Notes: generated by a model not told the origin, from the sequence alone. 64,000 nt of DNA from Chryseobacterium vrystaatense (GCF_000737765.1 NZ_JPRI01000002.1:124001-188000), one strand, 5' to 3'. Shown: positions 1-9,229, counted from the first letter of the stretch. Translations and numbers: made by a program.

Positions 1-33
1 CCAAATATACACAAAAGGCCGATAAAACGGACA

Positions 34-417
34 TTAATTTTTGCTTTCAATTTCGCCCTTTAACTCCGAAATAATATCTTCGGTAAAGCTATATGCCAAA
101 TTCTTCATAATTGCATTATAATGCGCAGTAAAAACTTTGTTATAAGTTGGATAAATTCTTTTCTGCCGGTATTTAATGATAGAATTCGGATAAGCTATCC
201 TTTTCATTTCCATTAGTCTCAGAAGTCCTTTATGACGATAAATTAAAGTATTATCATTAATATCAAAAGTTCTCTTTTCATAGCCTCTATCAGTAAAAGG
301 AGCCATATTCTTTTGTTGATAGTCATACATCTTTTTTGAATGGTCCCTAAGGGTTCGATCCACAAAAGCGTTGAATATCATACGCTCATTTCCTTTACGG
401 CTTTCTATAAGATCCAT
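34..417 (-). CDS. Phage protein of unknown function (late region)
   Basis: A 127-residue basic protein with no family I recognise. It lies last in the visible late operon, 3 nt downstream of the 153-residue gene, so it is presumably cotranscribed with the portal and head-tail genes. Position after the portal and DUF6712-like gene suggests a head-tail connection or tail assembly role, but this is only positional. No signal peptide or membrane segment is visible. Confidence 0.7.
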   Translation of the reverse strand: MDLIESRKGNERMIFNAFVDRTLRDHSKKMYDYQQKNMAPFTDRGYEKRTFDINDNTLIYRHKGLLRLMEMKRIAYPNSIIKYRQKRIYPTYNKVFTAHYNAIMKNLAYSFTEDIISELKGEIESKN

Positions 418-420
418 ACG

Positions 421-882
421 TTAAAAGTCTTCATGTTTTTCTTCGTCGACCTCGATCATCCAGCCATTACATTGTGACTTCTTTGTCAGCGCATTTACTT
501 TCAATGAAGAATAATCAAGAGTCATGGCCAGACAGTTTCTGTTTTCGTCATCAGACGAAAATAATTTTCTCAAAAATTTTTTAACAACAACTAGAATTCT
601 TTGAAATAAATCAATGTATTGATCCTGTGTTTTAAATGTTTTGGTATCTACTTTTTCCATCAGAAAAAACTGCAGAAAACTTCTCATCCCACTTTCATCT
701 TCTTTCCCAAAACCGTTAAATGATGGCAATACAACCACTAAGATCATATTATCAGTTACGGAATGATCTTTCAACTCTGCTGCAAGCTCATCATCATCAA
801 CTACAAATTTCACAGATTTTACCTCCGGAAGATCCGTCCTCATTTCTGCTACTATTTCTCTAAGTGTATTTGGTTCAATCAT
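421..882 (-). CDS. Phage protein of unknown function (head-tail region)
   Basis: A 153-residue soluble protein. Its start overlaps the end of the preceding 295-residue gene by 8 nt, which implies translational coupling. The N-terminal half is rich in acidic residues and hydrophobic strands. I do not recognise the family. Location between head-tail genes and the left edge suggests a neck or tail assembly protein by analogy with phage gene order only. Confidence 0.7.
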   Translation of the reverse strand: MIEPNTLREIVAEMRTDLPEVKSVKFVVDDDELAAELKDHSVTDNMILVVVLPSFNGFGKEDESGMRSFLQFFLMEKVDTKTFKTQDQYIDLFQRILVVVKKFLRKLFSSDDENRNCLAMTLDYSSLKVNALTKKSQCNGWMIEVDEEKHEDF

Positions 883-1762
883 TTCCAGTACTATTTTTAT
901 TTTTCATTGCATCAAGCTGTTTTTGCTCCCTCATACTACGGACTACAAGGTCGTACATCCGAATCAAAACCTCAAAAGCATCACTTTCCCTTAGCTCGTC
1001 TAAAGTCCCAAATACTCCACTTTCTGCTAACTGAAACGATGTTGACCGAAGACCTAAAGCTTCAGGTTCATCTGATCCTGAGTTATCTCCGATATCCTGT
1101 TTTTGACTAAAGATTAAAGTAATATCTATTTCTTTCCCATCAACCAAAAGCTGACATTGTTTTGTCAGGTAGTTAAAAAAAGAGACGAATAGCAGATAAA
1201 AGCCATAGATATATCGTACATCGAGGAATTTGAAAAACTCAATCCGTTTTTCCATATTAATTTTGGAATACCTTTCACCTGGTCTTTTATAGAAAATAGC
1301 AAAGAGCTTAATAAGACTCTCCATTTCACCAGTGGCACTATAATTATTCAGTTCACCCAACCCGTCTTCCATTTCTCCATAGGTCATTCCCTGAAACTGA
1401 TCTTTAGGTCCGATGAAAGTTAGTGCTCTGTACTTTACATTTTTTATTGGATTATGTGTATACTCCTGGATTAGATGCATCCGGCTTTTTTCATCTACAA
1501 TAAAAAAAGAATTCAGCAGTTCTGCACACATATATACATTTTGCATTTTTTCAATCTCCGCCTGTTCAAAGTCACTTTTTTCATACTTCATATTCATGAG
1601 AGAATAGAATCCCAATGCTCTGAACTGATTGAGATCTATTTCTGCCATCTGGTAATTCAGAACCAGTTTCGACATGTCGAGATATTGCCGGCGATCACAT
1701 TCTCCCATATTCTCAGGGATAAAGAATCTTTTATTTAGTTCTAAAACTTCAATTATATGCAT
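875..1762 (-). CDS. Phage protein of unknown function (head-tail or tail assembly region)
   Basis: A 295-residue mostly helical protein with no recognised domain. A hydrophobic stretch around residues 183-197 (YIYGFYLLFVSFFNYL) may be a buried helix rather than a membrane span. It starts 12 nt after the DUF6712-like gene and overlaps the next gene. The position, downstream of portal and connector, is where tail assembly chaperones and neck proteins are often encoded. Confidence 0.7.
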   Translation of the reverse strand: MHIIEVLELNKRFFIPENMGECDRRQYLDMSKLVLNYQMAEIDLNQFRALGFYSLMNMKYEKSDFEQAEIEKMQNVYMCAELLNSFFIVDEKSRMHLIQEYTHNPIKNVKYRALTFIGPKDQFQGMTYGEMEDGLGELNNYSATGEMESLIKLFAIFYKRPGERYSKINMEKRIEFFKFLDVRYIYGFYLLFVSFFNYLTKQCQLLVDGKEIDITLIFSQKQDIGDNSGSDEPEALGLRSTSFQLAESGVFGTLDELRESDAFEVLIRMYDLVVRSMREQKQLDAMKNKNSTGND

Positions 1763-1774
1763 AATCTATTTTAT

Positions 1775-2677
1775 TCACATTGAAACATAACCATCGTTCT
1801 CATCAAAATTGATACGCCTTCTTTCAACAACAATTCCCTTTGCTTTTTTAACTTCATTTTCAAGGGAGAGCAAAAGAGATTTTAACTCTGTTTCATAATA
1901 ATTTACTGTTGATTCTATATCGTAACCGGTTGCTGCCTTTTTATTTTTCTTTTCTGCTTTCATCGCACCTTCCGGGAATAACTGAACTGATAATTTTTTC
2001 AACCCGTCTTTCATAGCAAAGTGAACACAACTGTTTTGTATTAGCCCGTAGATGTAAGAGTCTTTATTTCCTTTAAATTCAGAAAATTTATTTCCGGTCC
2101 GTGTCAGAATCTCCTTTTGCTCAAATAACCTCATAGATGGCGCTAATTTATAATAAAGGAGGTAAGAATCATTGATATGCACATACTTCTGAAACTCTTC
2201 AATATTAGGTACGAAAAGACCTGAAAACTGAACCATATATTCTGACTGCTGTAAGTCTCCATCACTAATGATATAATCAAAAATTTCATTGACTATCGAA
2301 TAATAAGATTTCTCCAGAGCTGCATCAGATTTATCTATCTGCCATTCCCAAGGCACCCTATTATGATCATCATTTCTAAAACTTCTACCCTGAGAAGTAA
2401 AAGCGAGATCCGTAAGAGGAGCATAATGCCGGAAAGCATCCAGCGCTACTGCATACCTAACTATAGATATATATTCATCATCAAATTCTTCAGCATCATA
2501 TAATTCCAAAGCTTTATTATAATTATCGGTTCCAATCAATTTAATAATTTTCTTTGTAGCTGTTCTCAGTTTTTGCCAGATATGATTAATATCAATATCA
2601 GCATCATTTATCCCCAAAACATCCAAAACTTCGGAAGAATCAGGATTCTCTTTATTAAATAAAAGCTTTATTTTCAT
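1775..2677 (-). CDS. DUF6712-like phage head-tail connector protein
   Basis: A 300-residue protein that I relate to the DUF6712 family of Bacteroidota prophages, mainly from its overall character and its place directly after the portal. Helical segments, a central HVHINDSYLLY-like region and a charged C-terminus are visible. The ATG overlaps the portal stop codon by one base, so translation is probably coupled. A head-completion or connector role is inferred from context; the family has no experimentally fixed function that I know. Confidence 0.55.
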   Translation of the reverse strand: MKIKLLFNKENPDSSEVLDVLGINDADIDINHIWQKLRTATKKIIKLIGTDNYNKALELYDAEEFDDEYISIVRYAVALDAFRHYAPLTDLAFTSQGRSFRNDDHNRVPWEWQIDKSDAALEKSYYSIVNEIFDYIISDGDLQQSEYMVQFSGLFVPNIEEFQKYVHINDSYLLYYKLAPSMRLFEQKEILTRTGNKFSEFKGNKDSYIYGLIQNSCVHFAMKDGLKKLSVQLFPEGAMKAEKKNKKAATGYDIESTVNYYETELKSLLLSLENEVKKAKGIVVERRRINFDENDGYVSM

Positions 2678-4044
2678 TATACTGGTTTATTTTTCACTCT
2701 GTCTTTTGAACTCTGATCTTCCTGGCGCTGAGCTTCCTCATGGAAAAAACCAAGCTGAAGTCCTTTTTTAGGATAGTTTATTTTTAAAGCTTCATTTACA
2801 GCCCTGGTAACAACCATTTCAGGCATTTTTACACCTATAAGCTTAAACATGGTATATGCATACAATTGTTCAGATCCGCTGTCTGATTTTCCAGCATCAG
2901 TAATGCCTCCTAAGGATTTATGAATTCCGACAGCTGCAGAAACTGCACTATCCGCCTTATCTGCTATTTTTATCTGTGTTTCCACAAAGTCTTTTATATT
3001 CTGATCAATTGGAGTGATAGTCCATCCAAGTTCAATTAAATTACTTCCATCTGGAGAAACTAATGTCTTGGTATGCCATATCTTTCCAGCATTTTCATCA
3101 CTGGCCAAAGTTTTTATAATACTTTTAAAAAGAATTTCCTCATACTCATCAAGCATACTTTCTTCGTAATCAATATCCTTAGCTTTACATTCTTCCTGAA
3201 GATCTTCCCTTTTTTTGTCCCAAAATATAGCTGGGGATGTGACATGATATTTTGCATTAATAGAATTCTTAGCCAGGGCTTTCAAAATTAGAGGTACAGC
3301 CGTAGCCCTATTGATCCATTCCAAGGCACCCAATATTGTAGGAATTGCATAGAAATCAGTAGCAAAAGAGTACAGCTTTGAATAATAAACTGATATCGGA
3401 CTTTTTCCCGGATTTCTAGAATCAAAAAGTGGATAATCTTTATAAGATTTTGGCTGGAAAGCTGACCAGGCGTCAGAAACAAGTGCATGAGTAGCCTCAG
3501 AAGCACCGCTTTTCCTCGCTAATCTGGCCCACAATGGGTTAATATGTTCAATCGAATGAACCCAATTTACCCCAACTCGGATGGATTTTGCATTAACCAT
3601 TTTAGAAAAACTACCCTGCATGAAGTTGAAGTCCTGAATTGTTTTCTCCAGATAAGTGAGGTGCCCCCAACTCTCCAACCATTCCTGTACTTCCGTATCA
3701 CGCACCCATTCTCTTTGTGGTTTTCCGTCAATATATACTGTTTTATATAAATGAGGACCTTGCCCCCAAAGCAGCTGTTGCTTTTTTTCCATTACGCCAG
3801 GAATATTGGGATTCCGGTAGATGGTATCTCTCAGCAACTGTGGCATATCATTAAATCTACCATAAGGCAGGAGTTCCAATCCATCCGCAAAAGTGAAAGA
3901 CTGGGACCATGTAAAATAATCTGCCATCCCATTCCTTGGAGAGTCAGGCGCAGTTTCTTCTACCTGGTATGAAAAACAGGCCATAGGATTCGAAACAACT
4001 GCATTTCTCCCATGTTTTTCTACCTCCATTATTTGTTCACTCAT
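2677..4044 (-). CDS. Phage portal-like protein
   Basis: A 455-residue protein with features of Bacteroidota phage portals. The N-terminal third describes a wing region (LRDTIYRNPNIPGVMEKKQQ and a following WGQG segment), the middle carries long amphipathic helices around residues 225-310, and a Glu/Gln-rich tail ends the protein. Portals form the dodecameric DNA gate at one capsid vertex. The gene overlaps its neighbours on both sides (4 nt with the small upstream gene, 1 nt downstream). The assignment rests on sequence character plus position between capsid and connector genes and has no catalytic motif to confirm it. Confidence 0.65.
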   Translation of the reverse strand: MSEQIMEVEKHGRNAVVSNPMACFSYQVEETAPDSPRNGMADYFTWSQSFTFADGLELLPYGRFNDMPQLLRDTIYRNPNIPGVMEKKQQLLWGQGPHLYKTVYIDGKPQREWVRDTEVQEWLESWGHLTYLEKTIQDFNFMQGSFSKMVNAKSIRVGVNWVHSIEHINPLWARLARKSGASEATHALVSDAWSAFQPKSYKDYPLFDSRNPGKSPISVYYSKLYSFATDFYAIPTILGALEWINRATAVPLILKALAKNSINAKYHVTSPAIFWDKKREDLQEECKAKDIDYEESMLDEYEEILFKSIIKTLASDENAGKIWHTKTLVSPDGSNLIELGWTITPIDQNIKDFVETQIKIADKADSAVSAAVGIHKSLGGITDAGKSDSGSEQLYAYTMFKLIGVKMPEMVVTRAVNEALKINYPKKGLQLGFFHEEAQRQEDQSSKDRVKNKPV

Positions 4045-4328
4045 GGTTTGATTTTTATTCCATTAAATTCAGTAAGCAATGGATAATAAAATTGACGCCT
4101 ATCACCTGTAAGACGCACAAAACTTACTAAAACATCATGTTTTTTGCTTTGATTCCTGCGGTAGCCCTGCATGAGAAAAATGCTTTCTTCAGTTTTAAAA
4201 CCCCCGGATATTTTTTCAGTTTCACTATGAGACAGATACTTAATATTGAATGGCACACCTTGCCGCGTCATTTCTCTCATAACTTCCAAAGCTCTTAAGG
4301 GAGTCATTGTCTTTTTATGCTTATCCAT
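4041..4328 (-). CDS. Small phage protein, first gene after late promoter P1
   Basis: A 95-residue basic protein, 4-nt overlap with the portal gene. A promoter-like element (4333-4370) ends only 4 nt before this ATG, so a transcript starting from it would begin at or after the ATG. The in-frame ATG at 4307 (MTPLRALEVM) is therefore a plausible real start: it leaves a short A-rich leader and keeps a helical N-terminus. The function is unknown. Being the first gene of the portal transcription unit, it could be a head-assembly accessory protein. Confidence 0.65.
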   Translation of the reverse strand: MDKHKKTMTPLRALEVMREMTRQGVPFNIKYLSHSETEKISGGFKTEESIFLMQGYRRNQSKKHDVLVSFVRLTGDRRQFYYPLLTEFNGIKIKP

Positions 4329-4332
4329 ATGG

Positions 4333-4370
4333 CGAAAATAAAATGCGCCACACTAAAAAGTTGTGACGCA
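4333..4370 (-). promoter_or_regulatory. Putative phage late promoter P1
   Basis: On the minus strand TGCGTCACAA (4361-4370) is followed by exactly 20 nt and TATTTTCG (4333-4340), a 7/8 match to TAnnTTTG. Two other sites in this prophage have the same 10-mer and identical spacing. Here the 10-mer is also one arm of an imperfect inverted repeat with 4344-4352 (TGCGCCACA), which may act as an operator or as a terminator for the upstream gene. Confidence 0.65.
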
Positions 4371-4394
4371 TTTTTTTAATATGATCTTTAGTTT

Positions 4395-5228
4395 TTATGT
4401 TCGCCATCTTTCGATAAGAACAATTTTACTGGCAGTACTATATACTTCAAATGTGATTGTAGAGCCTTCAATGGCTTTCCATTGTAAACCATCCTTTGTG
4501 ATGATCATCACTTTTAATCCAGCCAGATCTTCAGATATAGTCCCCGCCTTAGCTGCATCTTTTTCCTGACCAATAAATGTCACCTGATTCTGCTGATTAC
4601 CCTCTAATGAAGTAATCTTTAGAGCCTGTGCTGCTACTGTGTTTTTTACTTTTTGAACCACCGAAAGGCCGGTAAGAGCAGTAGTAAAATCTACCTCAGT
4701 ATATACCATATCCTGAGTAACTAAAGGACCATTGTATAAGAAGTAAATATATTTACTTCCGATTTCCTGCTCGAAAGTAAATTCGAATTTACTTCCATCT
4801 TTACCACTCTTATGGTTTGACTTAAAGATCAATGGCGCACAAGGTCTCCCGAGAACCTTAACATTATCTGTACTTTGACACCCAGGAATAAAAATAATAA
4901 ATTCTTTATCCAAGTTGTTCTGTGCAAATTCTAAAGCTTCACGTTCTGTACCTGGATGGGTGCCAATAAATTTAACTTTATGGCTTCTTGCATCCTGATC
5001 TCCCTGAGATTCATAGGAATATTCCTGTGAAGAATTTGTGATGTAAATAGGAACCAATGCTGTTCCTTCTTTATAAACAGGCTGACCGTTTAACATCACA
5101 TTGTTAGCATCGGTATCAGGAAACGATACCGCATTGTCAACAGGTAGTAAAAAAGCGAATCTATTTCCTGTTGTCGGAGCTCCAGCACCAGCTGAAGGCT
5201 TTATTAATTTTTTTAAAGTATATGACAT
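4395..5228 (-). CDS. Virion protein A, paralogue of 5240-6055 and of the receptor-binding protein N-terminus
   Basis: A 277-residue protein. Residues about 25-170 form a module repeated nearly motif for motif in two other phage proteins here: SQEYSYES, KVKFIGTHPGTE, EALEF, GKDGSKFEFTFEQE. The C-terminal 100 residues are a different beta-rich region. It sits directly after its paralogue, between capsid and portal. Duplication of this module in two short proteins and in a tail fibre argues for a shared docking or structural function on the virion, for example tail tube, decoration or baseplate. The exact role cannot be read from sequence. Confidence 0.7.
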   Translation of the reverse strand: MSYTLKKLIKPSAGAGAPTTGNRFAFLLPVDNAVSFPDTDANNVMLNGQPVYKEGTALVPIYITNSSQEYSYESQGDQDARSHKVKFIGTHPGTEREALEFAQNNLDKEFIIFIPGCQSTDNVKVLGRPCAPLIFKSNHKSGKDGSKFEFTFEQEIGSKYIYFLYNGPLVTQDMVYTEVDFTTALTGLSVVQKVKNTVAAQALKITSLEGNQQNQVTFIGQEKDAAKAGTISEDLAGLKVMIITKDGLQWKAIEGSTITFEVYSTASKIVLIERWRT

Positions 5229-5239
5229 GATTAATAATT

Positions 5240-6055
5240 TTAAGTTCTTAAAATCTCAATTAATTTCGTTTGAAAATCACTGGTTACAAATGATTCCAAA
5301 ACAATACTGCTCCCTTTTATGGACTTCCATGGCCTATTTTCCCGGAGAATTATTTTTGTTCCTGTAATTAAAGTCATAAATCCCCCCATAGCATTATCTG
5401 AACCTATGAGAGTGATTTTTTTTCCAGGTGTCGAAAAATCTGAAACGCTTCCATCTGTAAACATTAGATCAGATCCCGAAGTAATATTATAGAGTCCTTC
5501 CGGAGGAAGATTCCCCATAGCTGGATTCCAGTATTTTATATTTCCTTCTGCATTCAAGGCCCCGCTGTAATGTAAATAAACATCCTCAGAAGGCACTTCC
5601 TGCTCAAAGGTAAATTCAAATTTACTCCCATCCTTCCCGCTTTTATGCGAAGATCTGAAAGTAAGCGGACAATTTGGAGTCCCTAAAAGCTTAGATTTAT
5701 TAGTATTAATTCCTTCCGGAATAACTATTATAAAATCTAAATCCTGATTTTTCTTAGCGAATTCCAAGGCTTCAATCTCAGTGCCTGGATGAGTACCTAT
5801 AAATTTCACTTTAAAGGCTCTGTTATCTTTTTCACCGACTGATTCATACGAATACTCCTGAGATGGGACAGTAACATAAAGCTTAACAACGACAGCTCCC
5901 GGCTTCAAAACCACATCTCCAATTAAGTTAACTTCTGTAGAGTCTGCCGGAGGAAAATAATGAATATCATCAGCCAAATATGCATATGCAAATTTTGACT
6001 TTTTCCCTGGGCCCCCTACGCCAACACGATTTTTATTTAAAACTTTTACTGCCAC
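5240..6055 (-). CDS. Virion protein B, paralogue of 4395-5228
   Basis: A 271-residue protein with the same N-terminal module as its downstream neighbour (SQEYSYES, KVKFIGTHPGTE, KSGKDGSKFEFTFEQE). Its last 80 residues contain strands of the kind ITLIG...LITGTKIILRENRPWKSIKGSS, resembling the C-terminal end of the capsid protein encoded just upstream. It starts 43 nt after the capsid gene, behind a terminator hairpin, so expression may be set below that of the capsid. Probably a structural protein made in quantity; tail tube and head decoration are both possible. Confidence 0.7.
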   Translation of the reverse strand: MAVKVLNKNRVGVGGPGKKSKFAYAYLADDIHYFPPADSTEVNLIGDVVLKPGAVVVKLYVTVPSQEYSYESVGEKDNRAFKVKFIGTHPGTEIEALEFAKKNQDLDFIIVIPEGINTNKSKLLGTPNCPLTFRSSHKSGKDGSKFEFTFEQEVPSEDVYLHYSGALNAEGNIKYWNPAMGNLPPEGLYNITSGSDLMFTDGSVSDFSTPGKKITLIGSDNAMGGFMTLITGTKIILRENRPWKSIKGSSIVLESFVTSDFQTKLIEILRT

Positions 6056-6071
6056 TTTATGATTTTTATAA

Positions 6072-6093
6072 AAAGGCTTCCTGGGAAGCCTTT
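6072..6093 (-). terminator. Terminator hairpin after capsid gene
   Basis: A perfect 10-bp stem AAAGGCTTCC/GGAAGCCTTT with a 2-nt centre lies 6 nt after the capsid stop and is followed on the minus strand by a T-rich run. It is the only strong hairpin inside the late structural block and probably attenuates transcription after the capsid gene. Confidence 0.75.
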
Positions 6094-6098
6094 AATTA

Positions 6099-8285
6099 TT
6101 ATCCTCTCGATGTTTCAAACCAAACGCCTTCAAATTTTCTCAATTTGATAAATTTAGTATCAGAATCAAGAACAGCATTTGATTGAACCACAATTTTTTC
6201 AGTTGCAGAAACCGTTAATGCATTTTCTGATCCGTAGATTGTCAGTTCTGCTCCTTCATTTCCTCCCACGATATCTTCCAATGTACCCGGAGAAGTACCT
6301 TCGTACTTTTGACGAGGTCCATCAGAAAGATCCAAGGCTAAATCATTGAATGTTTTCACGGCAGAAACGATACCAGGGAAATCACTATTTCTAGCAACTT
6401 CTTTATAATTACCATCAGCCTGAACAACCATTGTTATTGAATATGTTGTTTTAGGATTAAAATCAGTAGTAAGATCCAGATTACCTCCGTTACCTCCCGT
6501 TTTCTTCTTAATTACAGAAGATGTTGACATCTGCTGATTTCCTACAATTTTAACAACAGTTCCGGCCGGCATTCCCGTTAGCTTAACTACATCAGAAATA
6601 AGTTCCGGATGAACGTGAATTTTGTTATAATTGATCTCGATTGGAGAAGACATTACGCTGCCAAAAAGAGGAATTGAGACAGTATCATTAAATATCGGAG
6701 CATCGTTAACCCAGATGAATTGAGCAAGCCCTTTAAATTCAGCATTCGGTAATTCAAAACCCGAAAAAACAAATGCACAACCGAAACGGTAATCAGCGTG
6801 GAAAAATGTATCTCTTTTTAAATATTCAAATCTGTACTTCTCTTTTTCTTCAGGCAGGTATTCCAAGATTTCTACATTATCATCTGCAGTAATAAAGATC
6901 AGGTCAGTCCCTTCCAGATCTACCATCCCATAGAAAGGCAAATTCGGGTATCCGTCAATGTAGTTGATATCATTTCCGCTGTAGTCATTATTTTGGGAGT
7001 TGATAAACTTATAATTATCTTTTACTTTTACGATATTAGATGGTGACATATAAATTCTTCGCCCAGTTGCATTCCTTACCGCTAACGGTAGGCTTTCAAC
7101 CATACCTTTGACATACTCATATGCATTAGCATTGATAAATTTCCCCAATGGAGAAATATACTGAGCTACAGTTTTCTTAATATTAACGAAAGAAAACAAC
7201 TGATGTAGAACTCCTGACTGGGCATTTAAATAATGCCCTTTTGTCTTGATACCGGCAGGCGTAGGTACAAAAATCCCTTTAATAGCTCCTTCACGATCTT
7301 CCAGTCTCGCCTTGTCACTGATTTTTTTAAGAAGGAAAGCTACAAAGGTGTACTTGTACGGAGAAGATCCATCCATCTTATATATAGAAGCTAACCAAGA
7401 AGTCTCCAGCTCCTGTAGCTGGTACCCGGTGAATTCCATATCAATCTGAATTCTGTATATTCTTCTTTTTTCTGCAGCTAAGAATATTTCAAACCCAGGA
7501 ATCCAATCAGGCTTTCTTGCTTGAGTCACGTTAGAAATATCCATCACAGCATCCTGAATCTGATCTACTACGCCAAACCTTTTCTCCCAGAATTCCGGTA
7601 AACCATATTTTTCAATATACAGATCTCTGATGAAACCCGGATTCTGAACCTGATATTCTTTAAGATCTTCATTTAACCTCGTAATAGTTGAAACATCTGT
7701 AAAATCAGTTTTACCTGCTGTTTTTAACCCAGCCGCTTTAGCATTCCAATTTCTTCCTTCGAAAGAAAATAATTTTGCAGAAGCTTCAGGCATACTTCCA
7801 AACAAATGAGTCGCTGAGGAAAGCGAAAGGGCCAATGCGGTTCCTACTAAAGCTTTATTCATAATACTTTTTACTGATAATTCATTTTCAGGTTCTCCTT
7901 TAAGTTTTTCAATAGTAGCCTGCTGTTCAGCTACTAATTTTCTTAAATCTTCTGAAGAATTTTTGGGAGATTCGGAGGGAGAATCAGTCGGAGACTCTTC
8001 CGTTACAGGATCTCCAGTCGTTTTCCCAGCAAGGATATCCAACACGTTTTGCTTTTCAGCTACTTTTGTGGCATCGTCCTCCTTTTTAGCTGCAGCAACC
8101 AACGCAAGATGACTGTTTACATTCTTCATTACACTCTCATACTGATCACCAGGAAACTCTTTTTTTAACTCCGCATCCTGAGCAGCATTTAACGCAAGTT
8201 TACCATCGTCTCCCGTTGGTAACTCTTTCAAATCCAAAGCTGAAAGGACATAAGCCACTACAGCCGAATAGATCGGTTTTTTCAT
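6099..8285 (-). CDS. Major capsid protein with fused N-terminal scaffold region
   Basis: A 728-residue protein encoded right after the prohead protease, the usual position of an HK97-fold capsid. Residues 1-75 are charged and helical, 90-115 form a Ser/Pro/Glu linker (SPTDSPSESPK), and 115-145 are again helical, which looks like a built-in scaffold or delta domain. The capsid body follows from about 150 (FSFEGRNWNAKAAGLKTAG onward). After about 600 there is an added beta domain similar in style to the ends of the neighbouring virion proteins. The length is about twice a minimal capsid protein, consistent with scaffold fusion plus a surface domain. The fold is inferred. Confidence 0.75.
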   Translation of the reverse strand: MKKPIYSAVVAYVLSALDLKELPTGDDGKLALNAAQDAELKKEFPGDQYESVMKNVNSHLALVAAAKKEDDATKVAEKQNVLDILAGKTTGDPVTEESPTDSPSESPKNSSEDLRKLVAEQQATIEKLKGEPENELSVKSIMNKALVGTALALSLSSATHLFGSMPEASAKLFSFEGRNWNAKAAGLKTAGKTDFTDVSTITRLNEDLKEYQVQNPGFIRDLYIEKYGLPEFWEKRFGVVDQIQDAVMDISNVTQARKPDWIPGFEIFLAAEKRRIYRIQIDMEFTGYQLQELETSWLASIYKMDGSSPYKYTFVAFLLKKISDKARLEDREGAIKGIFVPTPAGIKTKGHYLNAQSGVLHQLFSFVNIKKTVAQYISPLGKFINANAYEYVKGMVESLPLAVRNATGRRIYMSPSNIVKVKDNYKFINSQNNDYSGNDINYIDGYPNLPFYGMVDLEGTDLIFITADDNVEILEYLPEEKEKYRFEYLKRDTFFHADYRFGCAFVFSGFELPNAEFKGLAQFIWVNDAPIFNDTVSIPLFGSVMSSPIEINYNKIHVHPELISDVVKLTGMPAGTVVKIVGNQQMSTSSVIKKKTGGNGGNLDLTTDFNPKTTYSITMVVQADGNYKEVARNSDFPGIVSAVKTFNDLALDLSDGPRQKYEGTSPGTLEDIVGGNEGAELTIYGSENALTVSATEKIVVQSNAVLDSDTKFIKLRKFEGVWFETSRG

Positions 8286-8302
8286 CGTTATTAAAATTTA
8301 TT

Positions 8303-9175
8303 TTAGTTATTATTTATTTCTCCCAATGCTTTTGCGAGATCAAAAGCCTTTTTCTCATTTCCAATACTGTGAATCATTTTGAATTTTAAAGCATCTTCTG
8401 CATTGAAATTGTCAGCCTTGAATATTCTGTCATCTGATGCAATGTCAGGAAAGGCTTCTTTTACATCTGCTACAAAAATATCCCTGATAGGCTTTTGCTC
8501 TGCCTTTAGTCTTTCAATAAATTCCTTATCCTTCCCTGCGTAGAAGTCCTGCATAGCCTGGTTTTTAAAGTCAGAACCAGGTGCATTGATAATCATAATG
8601 CTATACCCCTCTTTTTTCATTGCTTCTCTGGCATCAACAAAAATGGCCGTAACCCCGATTGAGCCAAATCCAGAAGAAATATTTCCTTTCGCCATCACAT
8701 GATCAGCTAGAATGGCGGCAATCCAATAATGGAGTGAGTAGCAATCATTACACAAAGCAACAATTGGTTTTTTCTTTTCGCTCTTGAATTCTTTAAAGGC
8801 ATTAATCGCAGAAACGGCTCCCCCTGGACCATCGATATCCAAAACAATTGCCGATACCTTGTCATTACTATTCAACTTTCTTAAAGCAAGTAAATAATCA
8901 TTGGCACCATAGCTACAATAATCTCCATATGCCAACATAGGTCCCGTCATCTGAATATATCCTATTTTCTTTTCTTCTTCTTCAACACCAGCTATAGGTC
9001 CTCCTCCAACATTCCCTCCCTCATACATAGCATTGAAAGCATTTCTATCAACAGACTGCCCAATTATTTCCCCTTGCAAAATTCGGTTTCCCAATTTTTC
9101 ATATTCAGCAATTGACGCCCAATTCATCAACCATTTACCGCGTAAAATCTCGAAAGCAAGTGTATTTGTATTCAT
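8303..9175 (-). CDS. S49 (SppA/ClpP-fold) prohead protease
   Basis: A 290-residue serine peptidase of family S49. It shows the SppA-type oxyanion segment LDIDGPGGAVSA (about 112-123), a probable nucleophile Ser147 in CYSLHYW aligned with the ASGGYY motif of SppA, and SSGFGSIGV at 168-175. Phage members cut scaffold segments from capsid proteins before maturation, which fits the scaffold-bearing capsid gene 17 nt downstream. I chose the ATG at 9175 over an in-frame codon at 9241, because the longer version runs back through the promoter into the upstream terminator. Confidence 0.85.
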   Translation of the reverse strand: MNTNTLAFEILRGKWLMNWASIAEYEKLGNRILQGEIIGQSVDRNAFNAMYEGGNVGGGPIAGVEEEEKKIGYIQMTGPMLAYGDYCSYGANDYLLALRKLNSNDKVSAIVLDIDGPGGAVSAINAFKEFKSEKKKPIVALCNDCYSLHYWIAAILADHVMAKGNISSGFGSIGVTAIFVDAREAMKKEGYSIMIINAPGSDFKNQAMQDFYAGKDKEFIERLKAEQKPIRDIFVADVKEAFPDIASDDRIFKADNFNAEDALKFKMIHSIGNEKKAFDLAKALGEINNN

Positions 9176-9191
9176 GGTAATATTTATACCG

Positions 9192-9229
9192 CAAAGATGT
9201 AGGAGGAAGGAAAAAAAAGTTGTGACGCA
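9192..9229 (-). promoter_or_regulatory. Putative phage late promoter P2
   Basis: TGCGTCACAA (9220-9229, minus strand), 20 nt, then CATCTTTG (9192-9199), 7/8 to TAnnTTTG, 16 nt before the protease ATG. It lies immediately downstream of a terminator, as expected for a new transcription unit. Same architecture as P1 and P3. Confidence 0.7.

Noticed and set aside
763..1110. Plus-strand frame across two phage genes
   Set aside because: It covers the overlapping ends of two minus-strand genes and has shadow-like composition.
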